Part shown: piece by piece, positions 35,130 through 45,500 of the stretch
Layout of the letters: every line of letters begins with the position of its first letter
How positions within the stretch are numbered: the first letter of the stretch is position 1
DNA from: Trichobilharzia szidati
Taxonomy: Eukaryota > Platyhelminthes > Trematoda > Strigeidida > Schistosomatidae
DNA: 64,000 nucleotides
NCBI GenBank assembly: GCA_944472155.2
Contig: OX235279.1
Coordinates: 115,002,110 to 115,066,109 of the forward strand
Reading direction: 5' to 3'
Notes under the pieces: model-generated
What the model was told of the DNA's origin: nothing
What the model saw: the letters and a program-made list of their open reading frames with translations, nothing else
Database searches by the model: none
Position numbers and translations under genes: made by a program

Positions 35130-38100
35130 CAAATGATGAAAAATTAATTACTACCTGCTTTGCTAATATATTCTCAGTTTCGATACGTCTATGCATTTCT
35201 TGGCGTTGGTTTTGTTCTTCCATAAGATATTTTTGTTCGTGTAATGCTTCATTTAGTTTTTTCTAGATTCAATAATCAGTTATGTATGATAAACCCACCC
35301 TTTGTCCATTTAATATCTGAAGAGTCCTAGCAGCGACTATTTTCATTTTTTGTATGATACGATTTTTTTCGTCTATCTCTGCAAGACATTTCGTATTATC
35401 TATTTTCATTTGTTCAAAGTCAATTGCACTGAGAACTTCTCCAGTCTCTTTCTGCCTCAACTGTTCTTTTGTTTTTTTCAAGGTGGTCTTCAATGAACTG
35501 TTTTTTAGACGAAGCTTGTCAGATAGGGTATCCTTAAATGTGTTAATTATGATAAATCATGATTTATTAGAATTTGTGACGAAAATAGAAAATGCCTTCA
35601 ACTTAGTGAATTAGTCGAAATATTCGTGAAAAACTAATTATTATTAGTTACTTTTAATTATACAGTACTAATGGATGTCCATAAGCCGATATTTGTGACT
35701 GTCATCATCGCCTATTTGCGGGCGCGAAACAAATAAATTTCTATATATTCTTTTCAGTGATATCATTTTCTAGCCGTAAATTTTCTTAATGACAAAAGGA
35801 ATATTTCCATAGATATGTCTTTAGAATTATAAAGTTTAGATAAAATATTACGGAATCTAAAAACGCGTCAATCGAGTAGAAACTAAAGTAAAATTAAATA
35901 AGTGTGACGTAATGCAACTGACTGGATTAAGCAGAATTCAACTAAAATTGAGTGAAAGTCAACTTAACAACAGTGGTAATAAGGGGCAGACATTTCATAG
36001 GGAATGAGGGGGGGGGGAATAATACAATTACAAACTAAGAGACAAAATTTACTCGTCCAGTGTTAAGACAGATTATGTCCACCGTAGGCTCAGTGACTGA
36101 ACAAACTTCTTTCGTATGCAGATTTAGGGACCTAACATGTGAATTGCTTTTGTGGTTTGAAGAAGTTTGATTCGTATTCTCAGCAAGATTCCCACGTATG
36201 CTGTAGATGACTTTGAAGTTGGTTTGTGGGTTAACTTGGTGTCCAGATTCGATCGTATGATCCAGGATACAGCTGCGGGGTCACATTGATTTCTCTTCTG
36301 AACTCCTATGAAAGAGTCTGGCTGCAGAATACAATATGTGTTGAAATTATATACCAGTGAGTTTGCAATTCCTATAATAGGGAGTGAGTTCGCCTATATT
36401 ATTGTGAATGAACTTGAGTCATCTCATCAAGAATTTCCAATCAGTAACTTATAGTGCCTCAATGACCCCACGCCAGTAATCTACACAGTGTCCCTTGAAG
36501 CAGCATTCATGAACTTGATACCATTTCACGGTTTGACCACTCCTAACTTTCCCCCAATTAAATCTTACTTCCCTTAACAATACTCTTTGGGAAATGAGGC
36601 GTTTTATCATTGCCAACTGACGTCACATTTGTCATTTCTTAAGGATCCACAACGTTATCAATTGACTTACAATCCCATTTTGACACTCCATATGAAATCT
36701 CATGTTGTCTCATTGAATGTAAGCACCCATGGTCTAAAACTTAGGAATCCTTCATGTCCTTTCACTTAAATGGTTATGTTTCATAGCCATAACGTAGGAT
36801 AAGTATATTTACATCAAGTCATTGCCGAAGATAGAACAATGCGTTATGTGTCAAATGGGATTATTTCATCTGTTCTGAGATTACATTGAAAGTCCGGTCT
36901 GTATGAGCGATAATATTTCTAAAATAATTTAATTATTTCACTAACTTTCCTTAGATTCGAGTTAGTGAAGACTTCTGGTGTTGTGCCATCTTACATCTCA
37001 TAGAAGTACATATGTTTAATTCGAACTTTCACGACCCCTACATTCCAACTACATTACCCATATACATTGAGTCAAAGAGGTCATGTCCTATTATTAAGTT
37101 AAGCACTGTGCTAAATATTTTGTAGCAGAAACTTTCTTCCAAAAATATTTCGAACTTGATAGGCAGCACTAACCTACTATTCTGAAAGAAACGATATCGT
37201 CTTCAGATAGTCAGGCTTATTTGAAACTGAGAATGCAAGTGTTCATTGAGTGGCTCATTCCTGAAAGTCTGTGCACCTCTTCCATTTCAAGTTATTCCGA
37301 TGTGCTTCCAGTTAACTTTCCTGCCTTATCATTGCAGTTAACTTATAATATAAAATAATCGCCGTGGGTTGTTCAATCAGTTTTATATTGACATTTCATA
37401 AATTCTTTAACATTAACGCTACAACGTACTAAAATTCTCAGGCTTCTATGAGCTGTTGGTTGTAGGAGCGAAAAAACTAGCTTGGAACTAGGATGTATTA
37501 AATGGTAGTGAATCATAACTGAATTCGATTTTTCCTGAAAGTTCATACCTTACTAAGTGCTGCTTTGACGTCACAGTCGAAAAAGCTTAAATCAAATTCA
37601 ATTAAGAAATTCTCGGTTAATTTTCTAGTTTTTCTGTAATAATTCCCTATTTGTGTCGGTCGGGGATTGCGAAGCACATTGTAGCTATGTCAAAACTACA
37701 GAAATTGATTTCCCTAATTTGGAAGTGAAAAAGTTTCCGAAATTAGTAACGGAATAGCTTGGCTGTGTGTATTCAAGATAGCCTTCTTTGAACATCTTTT
37801 AGGTAAAATCTTCCATGGTTTTTTTAATTGCAGTCCCGTACCATCGAAAATAAATTTAACGTTGAAACAGCCATTTCATTGGTCTGCATTATGAGTAATT
37901 TTGAAGATACTTCGGGTGAACACATCGATTTTTCAAATTTAATTTTACTATGAAAATGTATTCCAACTTAACACAATACTTTTTGGCTTGAGCACAATGC
38001 GTTTATATTTTTACAGTACTAAACTAATACAGAAAATAAGTGAGAAACAGTTCCATCTTGCTGCACCATTTATCTGATGTAAGAAAGAAAAAAGAAACTA

Positions 38101-41100
38101 ACTGGTCAAATCTACAAAATCTGTCAAACGTTTTCTAAGATTTAAGGCCTTGCATATATGCATATAAATAAATCACTCTTAGTTGTCATTTGGTGCAAAT
38201 CAATGCACTTACAGTGAAAAATGACGGAAATAAGTAAAAAGGTATAGACTACTGTTCCCTCAAAACTCGAACAGTTTGTTCTTAATATGTCTTTCAGTTT
38301 CTACAAAAGGCATGAATTTAACATTTTCATCATATTTTATTTATTTTAATCTTTACCATTCACAGTGGAACATAGGACTTAAGCTTTAAATCTGCAGTAG
38401 CAGTGATATCATTTTGACGAGGTGTTGTCGATAGCCTCAGGCCGAACCCTCCCCCTTTATGTGACTTACCACCGACTTAGCGAAGGTTAGCATTGCGCCT
38501 GCCGAGACTTGAACCCCAGACTACATACGTAGTTGGCGAGCACTTTACAGCTGAACCACCGACTTAAACAGTAACCAATTAATTCTGATATTGTTACAAG
38601 TACTTCCAAGTGCAGTCATATTCAATCCGATTATATGTAGCTAAGTGACGTGATGGAAAACTTACATTCACATGACTGCCCATTCATAGCATATCAATTT
38701 CCCAAAGTGTGTTGTACCCATCAATAAAGACATAATAAAGTCAAATAACAGCACCACAATAATCACATCATATGGCGGTGATCTAGGAAAAATTACAGGG
38801 TTTTGCCAGCTCAGATAGCCTAATTAGAATATTTTCGCAAGTGGCTTATTCACAACAATTACCAACTGAGAAATAAACCGCAGTCGCAACCCCCTAAAAT
38901 GAGTACACTTCCATCCAGAGAAGGTGGTGATATATATATATAGGTTCCTTCGATTGATAGCTGCTTCCTTGACGTGGTGCTTGCGCTTGTACATCCTAAT
39001 GACCCAACATGCCACACTGGCTGCAACTAATGTTCCTGCAGGTCCCACAATGCCAGGAAGATTGTTAGGATAGCAATTAGACTAAAGGCAGTTACCGGCA
39101 TAGTGTAAGAATTACTTTACACTATGCTGGGGGTCTGTGGGCGAAGTCGTACTGCTGGGGAACAGGGATGTAACAGCAGTGAGGTGTTTCCCTCAGATGA
39201 CCAGCATGCCAGCCAGCTATGCTGTCTCTCCACTCTGGAGAGAGGGGATTAGAAAAGGTCGACCCCGAAAATTGTAGATCCCGACTTACCGCACGGTGCT
39301 ATGTAGCCGGCAGTAAGTTTATTAATATGGAACCAATCCAAGAAACCAGTTCATACAGGCCGTGTGTAAACGGCCTCAACCAGTTGTCCCCTGCACTCTG
39401 CGTTCACGTAACACTAACCCTCTTTCTATTTCAGCTATCCCAAGAAAAAATCAACTTCCACTGAGTGGGCAGCCGGGAAGTAACAACCCCCCACACACTT
39501 CCGAAAGCATACGAAGCCCTCCTGTTCACCAACTTCCAATATCCCTGTCACCCTCAAAATCTTGCTTCCCTACTACAGTCAGTACTATTCTGTAGGCTGG
39601 TCAGTAATCTTCATTTCATTCTTTGACCACAAATAACGATGAGTATCAGAAAAGCATCCCCGAGAGCCTATTAAAGCCACGTTACCAACTTCATATAGGA
39701 GCTTTCAACGTCAGGACTCTCTGCCAAATCGGACAACAGGCATCACTAGCAAGAACTCTGGCATCTCGAGCGATGGGCGTAAGTTGTGTTTCGGACACAT
39801 GCATACAAGACCCGAGTGCGGTAATTCACTTAACTCCCCCCCCCAGCCAAAAAGGTGAATCCGCAAAGTTAACCTTAAGGGTGTCAGGAGACCCCTCAGC
39901 TACTTCAAGAGGACTCGCAGGTGTAGAGATAGCATTCAGTGTTAGAGCATAAAAATCACTTTTTGACTGGATCCCAGTAAATAGTCGTATGTGTGTGGCC
40001 CGTTAGAAGAAGGAAGGACGGCGTTACCCATCGTTGTCTTTTCATAATCTCCTCTTACGCCCCAACAGACTGCAGTTAGGATAAGCTAAAGGATGACTTC
40101 TACAAGAAACTGTCTAAATCGCTGCATAAAGCAAAACGTTCAGATAAAGTTGGTTTAGCAGGCGACTTCAATGCCCAAGTAGGGAAATTCTGCCAGACTG
40201 AGAAGTATGTAGGTGGTATATATGAAGTTCCCTGCCAGTGATCGTATTCTACAGTTCTGTTCAAATAATTATCTGCTCTTAGTCATCACTAACTTGAAGC
40301 ACAAGGAGAGACACTGAGTAACCCGGGGACTTCCATCACCAAATCAACACTGGACTCAAACAGGCCGCATAGCGATAGGGTATCGTTGGCGAGGGTCAGT
40401 AGAAGATTGCCGCTCCTTCTGGAAAACGTGCATAGAGTCCGGTCACGCCCTGGTTCGCGCATATTCGTGCTTACGATTAAACGGACATAAAAAGCTGTTG
40501 TCAGGGAAGCAGTTACGTCCCCAACTAGATTGAGACTCTCAGTCCCTATTTAAGGAGAAAATAGTGAAACGAGTATCTCAAGTCGACAGCAGGACTCCCT
40601 CCGAAGAAGCCTGGCACAACATACAGCTAGCTGTTGACAGCTCTAAAAGCTGGTAATAACATGAGACCCAAAGTTAATAAGAGCCACTGGATTTCTACCA
40701 CCTAGTCCGGAATGATTGTCTCAAGAAAACTGATTCCGGCGAGCTCCATTTATGATGAGGAGCGAAAGCTGCTCAAACGCAAACTAACAAGAAGACTTTG
40801 AAAGGACCATGAACAGTGGTGGGAGACAAAAGCGAAAGAGGTGGGAAAGGCATCGGTGATTGGTATTACCAGATAACTATTTTGGTTTATCAGGGAAACA
40901 GGTGGCAGGCTGAAAATGATGAGTAAAACAATCTCAGAGAAAAATGACCCCATAATTAGCTCTCAGGATAGGCGACTAGAACGTTAGAAAGAAGACATTG
41001 AGGAGTAATTTAATTGGCCTACAGCCACGCCCAACCTACCGAACATCCAACACTTCTCTGAATGGGATATAGACACAGGTCCACCGTCCCTAACTGAGGT

Positions 41101-44100
41101 CACTAATCTGAAACGATGCAAAGCTATGGGACCTGATCGAATGACTTTAGAGGTGTTTAAGGATGTCGGAGACAGTTTACTGTATGCGTTAACTATGGTA
41201 TTAGGCAGTGCCTGGAAATCAGAGGAAATCTTGTTGGGTTGGTGTAAGTCACTAATTATTTATTCATTCAACTACAAGAAGGGAGACAAGCCTTCGTGTG
41301 ATAATCAGAGGGGGATTTGCTTGACCAACATAGTATCTGAATGCCTAGACTCAATAATAATGCGTGGGCTAAGTGGTGCTTGGAAGGCACAAACACGAGA
41401 GAACCAGGCAGGCTTTAGACCAGGAAGAGGGTGTATTGATCATATCTTCACGCTTTGACAGATCCTAGAACATAGGCATACTTACCGGCGTCCAAAAGTC
41501 GTCATATTTCTTTACTCCGTCGAACGTGGTGAACTATGGCGATGTTTGTCTGTAAAGGGAATGTCGAGAAAATACATTGCACTGATCAAAGTAATCTACT
41601 CGAACTCATGCAGTCAGCCGGGTGAGAGCTTACGGAGAGATGTCACTTGAAGTGGTGTCCATCAGGGATGCCCTTTGTCCGCAAATCTATTCACTTTCAT
41701 CATAGATGTACTACTTTAATAAAGGTCCTTGCATTTCCCAATGAATGAAAAACACAACGAAATTGTTTTTACTGACATTCCGCCATTTAATGCTGATAGC
41801 TTTATCAAAGTATTATTAAACCGGAATTTACAAAATTTCGGCATACATATAACAAAGAGTTAAGAGGTGAGAAAATAGACTTCGGTCAAGTTAAAAGGAC
41901 ATATTGAAAGTCAAAATAACAAAGGTAGTAGTGGGGGAGGAAGGTGTTGTAACCCATGAAGTGTCAAAATCAACACGAATGTGATATGCAAGTTCAAGAT
42001 GCAAAGACACTTTGAAATTGATTATTTCCACACTGATCAAATCCAACAATCCACACTTGATTTTGTTATCTTTACCAATTGACCAACTTGACAACGAAAA
42101 ATGACCCCAGAATGACGAACGATGATCAAGTTAGCAAACTTTGTTTTGATATCATAACAGACGTACTATAACCTTTGTTATTTGGTTTAGTTATCTTCAT
42201 TGTTATTTTGACTTTCAATATGTCCTTTTAACTTGACCTAAGTCTATTTTCTCACCTCTTAACTCTTTGTTATATATGTACTGAGATTTTGTAAATTCTG
42301 GTTTAATAATACTTTGATAAAGCTATTAGCATTAAATAGCGAAACGTCAGTGAAGACAATTTCGTTTTGTTTTTCATTCATTGGGAAATACAAAACCTTT
42401 CTTATAATGAATATCATATACCCGATGCCCAAATTTTTCAAACCGTTATAAGGTAACTCGGTTTGGACTCTCGACGACCATGCACATGGTCCGGGGTTCG
42501 ATCCCCTGCCGGCGCACACCCGATATCTATAGTCGGCCTGAAATTTGGGCTACCGATATCCACGCTGAAAATTCCATACTTGTACTGAAAATACGGTGTG
42601 GAATCAAGCTGTAATCAAAAAAAAAAGATGTACTACTAGTTGACTTAACCCTTACTGACTTCAGACACTCAACGATAGACTTGTTATCAGGGAATAATCT
42701 CGTTGACTTAGAATATGCAGATAATGTAGTCCTTCTAGGTGAAGACGCTGACAAAATGCAGAGTCTTCTGAACACCTTGAGCAATAATCTGCATATGTTT
42801 GGCATACGGTTCGCTCCCTTCAAATGCGAGATGATGCTATGGGATTGGACTGAATTACATTGACTCCCAGCTTATAAATATGTAGTGAAGTTGTAGTTGC
42901 ATTATTCCCAATGGGTCGATGACTGACGAAATCTCTGCATGGATACAGAAGGCCCGTTTAGTAAATGCCAACTTACTCCATATCCAGCGGTGACGTGACA
43001 GCTGGTCGTCGAAACAAGGGTGTGTGTACTGCTCAGCAGTCCTCTCCATCCTCCTTTATGGCTGTGAGCGAGACATGGCTATTGAGAGTGGAAGACAGGA
43101 AGAGGCCGGCTAGCTGTCTTAGATCATAGGTATCTGGGTTCTATCTCCCGTGTGAAGTGGTATAATAAAATGAGCAATATTGAGGTTAGGCTTTGGTGGA
43201 GTGCCAGGTGAGGAGGGAAAATCAATGGAAGAGGCTGTGAAGCTACATCGAATGAGTTGGTTAGGACATGTGTTACCCATACCTAGCCATCATATACCGC
43301 CTTCCTCGACAATGGGCAATTTCAGCTGACTGGAGACAATTGGCGATATGGCTCAAAATCTTTCTCAATTGAACAGATTTATCCACTCCTTGTTATTTAT
43401 AATATCCAACGAAACTCTATTGCTCAAAGATATTAATATTCTTTTCGCCCCATATCTCTGTTTGCTGTCTCGATTTCGCATTTCTTTTTGCTACCTTCCC
43501 TTGCTTTGTGTGCTACATGGTGTAGCGACTCGAACTGCTGCACATAGGTGCAAAGATCTATTTTAAAACAAGTCAGTCAGTTCTGCAAGTCATCAGTATG
43601 CAGTTTATCATAATGCAAAATGACGTGATTTTAGAACTCATTCAATAATATTAAACATTGGTGAGGTAAATGATGAAGGTATATAAACCTTAAGGTTGGC
43701 TACAACCCAGTCGACATGTCACACAATATATTTTTTGAATTTACTTGCCATTGATTTGCAATATTCATCCGAAATTCTTAGGTATCTTTCTGAAGAAATC
43801 ACTTTTGCTCCCACAGAGGCTAACTCTTTGCTAATGAGTTTGCCAAAAAAGCTGTGGTTTTTATGGATTTCTCTGTGACGCGATTTCAGCTCCTCAGATA
43901 AAGCCTAAATAATTTCGACTCAAGAAATATTTATTTGTATACTTTATGAGTGTCCAGCTTCTCATCAAAATCAGCTTTGAGTCGCTCAACATGATTTCTC
44001 AACTCTTCGTATTGTGTTTGCAATATCAAACATTTCTGTTCGAAGGATAGAGTAACGAATCTATCAACTGCGGAACTCCTGCTTTTCGAACGCTTCCTAA

Positions 44101-44378
44101 CTAAAGATGCCCTCCTGCTGACAGATGGCAGTGATTTCCTAATTTAATTTACTGATAAAGTTTCACCAAATATCGATAACAAACTCAATTTCCATATCCA
44201 GTTTTGACATAAAATTCTTATAACATTCATTTTCCAAGACTTCTTTAGAGGTACTAGACCTTATCTACAATAAACACTAAAAGCCACATGTTTACTTTAT
44301 TTCTTCAACAGCTTTCTCTAACTCTTCAAGTGATAAATTTCCCAACTCATTCTGAGCATCCTTGACTGTGCTTAACAT
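33146..44378 (-). CDS. CCDC113: CCDC113-like ciliary coiled-coil protein, 7 exons found, 3' end missing
   Basis: The family acts with CCDC96 in motile cilia and centriolar satellites. Exons in transcript order: 44378-44296, 44259-44167, 44138-43943, 43904-43749, 35532-35299, 35262-35155 and 33301-33146, all phase-consistent (1026 nt, 342 residues; human is 377). Diagnostic blocks are RKRSKSRSSAVDRF followed by TLSFEQK, KLRLKNSSLK, LRQKETGEVLSAIDFEQMKI, TLQILNG, YRVPSVIDFVK and RRLKIAE; each has its counterpart in human CCDC113 in order. The protein is almost entirely coiled coil. The first ATG (44378) is in frame with LSLEELEKAVEEI and no better start is visible. Introns are 36, 28, 38, 8216, 36 and 1853 nt. 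The 8.2-kb intron starts with GC (ATG|GCAAGT) rather than GT. The last about 30 residues were not found. The gene converges on COG1. Confidence 0.9.
34407..34930. repeat. fold-back pair of tRNA-Thr-like SINE sequences (CCDC113 intron 6)
   Basis: The sequence 34407-34590 is the inverted copy of 34769-34930, about 90 percent by eye. Both arms contain a tRNA-like unit: TGGCTAAGTGG at 34803-34813 fits an A box, CTTGCCTTGTAACC fits an anticodon arm with TGT (threonine type), and the left arm retains GGGTTCGAACCC (B box) at 34502-34513. The right arm lacks about 20 bases around the B box. Two opposed insertions or one fold-back element are both possible. Confidence 0.75.
35088..35127. repeat. (TA)n microsatellite
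   Basis: About 38 bases of alternating T and A near the 5' end of CCDC113 intron 6, only about 30 bases from the exon 6 donor at 35154. Confidence 0.95.
35533..38355 (-). other. distal part of CCDC113 intron 4, no element recognised
   Basis: The first 2.8 kb next to exon 5 is AT-rich intron sequence with a run of ten G at about 36008-36017. The small open frame at 36587-36769 has no family motif. I see no transposon domain here. Confidence 0.5.
38356..38577 (-). mobile_element. tRNA-derived SINE, second subfamily (CCDC113 intron 4)
   Basis: On the - strand the head reads AAGTCGGTGGTTCAGC (A-box-like) and GGGGTTCAAGTCTC (B box, complement of 38505-38518), with an anticodon arm that is again palindromic (CTACGTATGTAG). 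The GTCGGTGG start and the layout match the 17890 SINE family, but the body is different and includes CTAAGTCGGTGG a second time, at about 38475. It is probably a sister SINE family. Confidence 0.6.
41716..42626. mobile_element. composite insertion: inverted-repeat (PLE-like) unit plus SINE, with 11-bp target duplication
   Basis: GATGTACTACT occurs at 41705-41715 and again at 42627-42637, exactly flanking the insert. The RTE RT reading continues across the duplication. Inside, 41721-41930 is inverted as 42190-42405 (shared strings such as CCCAATGAATGAAAAACA and GACATATTGAAAGTCAAAAT), around a 260-bp spacer with no coding sense. After the right arm comes SINE sequence and an A-rich tail that touches the right duplication. 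The right arm carries a hammerhead-like core (42314-42344). Confidence 0.85.
42447..42626 (+). mobile_element. tRNA-derived SINE, copy 3 (end of the composite insertion)
   Basis: GGACTCTCGACGACCATGCA onward matches copies 1 and 2, with B box GGTTCGATCCC near 42495 and a conserved body ending in ten A residues. The first 20-25 bases of the tRNA-like head are eroded. A short reverse-complement piece of SINE body seems to lie just before it (about 42410-42450). Confidence 0.82.
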
Positions 44379-44861
44379 CAGTGAGACTGTGGCAACGACC
44401 TTGAACTTGTTTAAAACAAGTTCGACTGATAATAATGAGAATAGTGTCAATTTGTTTGTTTACTTATGCAAATCCCCGTTTTCTGCAGAATTCTAAAGTT
44501 ATAAATTTCAGTGTTTTAATGCAACCAGCAACCTTGAATATGACGCCTCTTTAGAAGACTAGTTCCACCACAGTACAGCAATTATATCGAGTGGCTTTGT
44601 TGCATATTTCCACTCATTATGGTGTTCTCCGTGGTTGTGATGGTTTAATGACGACTTATATTATTAAATGCTTTCTAAGTGTGGTATCGCATAAGAAAAT
44701 TTTCGCGATGGATTTAATATCAGTGGCTTAATGTACTTCAACAGTGTCACATTTGCTGCAATTGTGTCACTCGATACTGATATCTGCACAATGTAACAGA
44801 TTGTAAGAGATATTAAGTTACAAATTTAAACGCTGATGTCTGCATTCTCACGAAATCATGC
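44379..44861. other. upstream region of CCDC113
   Basis: This holds the presumed promoter and 5' UTR of CCDC113 on the - strand. I see no clear TATA box or transposon fragment. The frame upstream of the assigned ATG stays open for about 30 codons, so a further 5' start or exon is possible. Confidence 0.4.
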
Positions 44862-45475
44862 CAGTGTTATTGACATATTTACTGAAATTAGAACCCCTAT
44901 TTTTAAGTAAAGTGAAGTGCAACTTATTTCTACTCTTCAAAGTCATTGGGAAACATTGTTACAGTAACCCATTCATAACGTGGGCAAATAATGAATCGTA
45001 TTGTGGTAGTGTGATACAGACAGTTTGTGCCAACGGAATATTTTTCTCACATAATCCCACAGTTCAATTTGGCATTAGCAACACAATACTATGTGTATTT
45101 GAACATTCCGTTTCGTGTCGTTTGATGAAAACCGAAGTCACACGCTCAATGATTGGTTAACGAATATAACTTATATATGCAAACAGCGGTTTGATCAATG
45201 AAAAATATACCTTGGCTTCCGTGTCTTGCCTTCTGTTGCTACAATACGAACTGCGAAACCACGACTACCTTCTAAAGGTGGCTGCCTACAGAAAAACAAT
45301 TAGGGCAGATCTATTCACCATTATAAATTATACTCTTTGGAACCAACTACCATCTATAATGATATGTGAAAATCTCGATGGCTTCAAACGGAACCTAGAA
45401 AGAGATATTAGCATGTCCAATCCAGGTCGTCCAATAAAAATCAGTTGTTCGCAGAATAATAAATGAAAGACAGCC
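44862..45475 (+). pseudogene. C-terminal fragment of a CR1-like RT, split by a solo LTR
   Basis: LLKLEPLFLSKVKCNLFLLF and KVIGKHCYSNPFITWAN before the LTR, and ELRNHDYLLKVAAYRKTIRA, LWNQLPS and FKRNLERDISMS after it, parallel the C-terminus of the opposite-strand copy at 47233-48093 (for example RRVKCNLFLLFKVIRKHCNS). It is 5'-truncated. The ORF end at about 45465 lies only 35 bp from the 3' tail of that opposite copy. Confidence 0.8.
45010..45243 (+). repeat. solo LTR in the CR1-like fragment
   Basis: A 234-bp block starts TGTGATACAGAC and ends CTTGCCTTCTGTTGCTACA, almost the same 3' end as the LTRs at 49368 and 55534. It interrupts RT reading exactly between the ANNESY block and LRNHDYLL. 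The interior is strongly diverged from those LTRs, so it is an older or different subfamily. No clean target duplication is visible. Confidence 0.68.
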
Positions 45476-45500
45476 AAAGATTCAGTGTTGTCAATTAAGT

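Larger units (their letters stand above)
39070..43400 (+). pseudogene. near full-length RTE-clade retrotransposon, decayed and interrupted (CCDC113 intron 4)
   Basis: A long 5' region (39070-39620) is followed by an APE endonuclease start, HIGAFNVRTLCQIGQQASLA (39690), then VGLAGDFNAQVGKF (about 40150). The RT has KAMGPDRMTLEVFKD (41120), QRGICLTNIVSE, ENQAGFRPGRGCIDHIFTL (41400), SGVHQGCPLSANLF (41650) and the catalytic box as LEYADNVVLL (42710), where the second Asp of YADD is Asn. The C-terminus ends with KLHRMSWLGHVLPI and GDMAQNLSQ (43230-43370). A 911-bp insertion at 41716-42626 splits the RT between FIIDVLL and the YADN box. Stops and frameshifts abound. It lies antisense to CCDC113. 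Confidence 0.88.
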
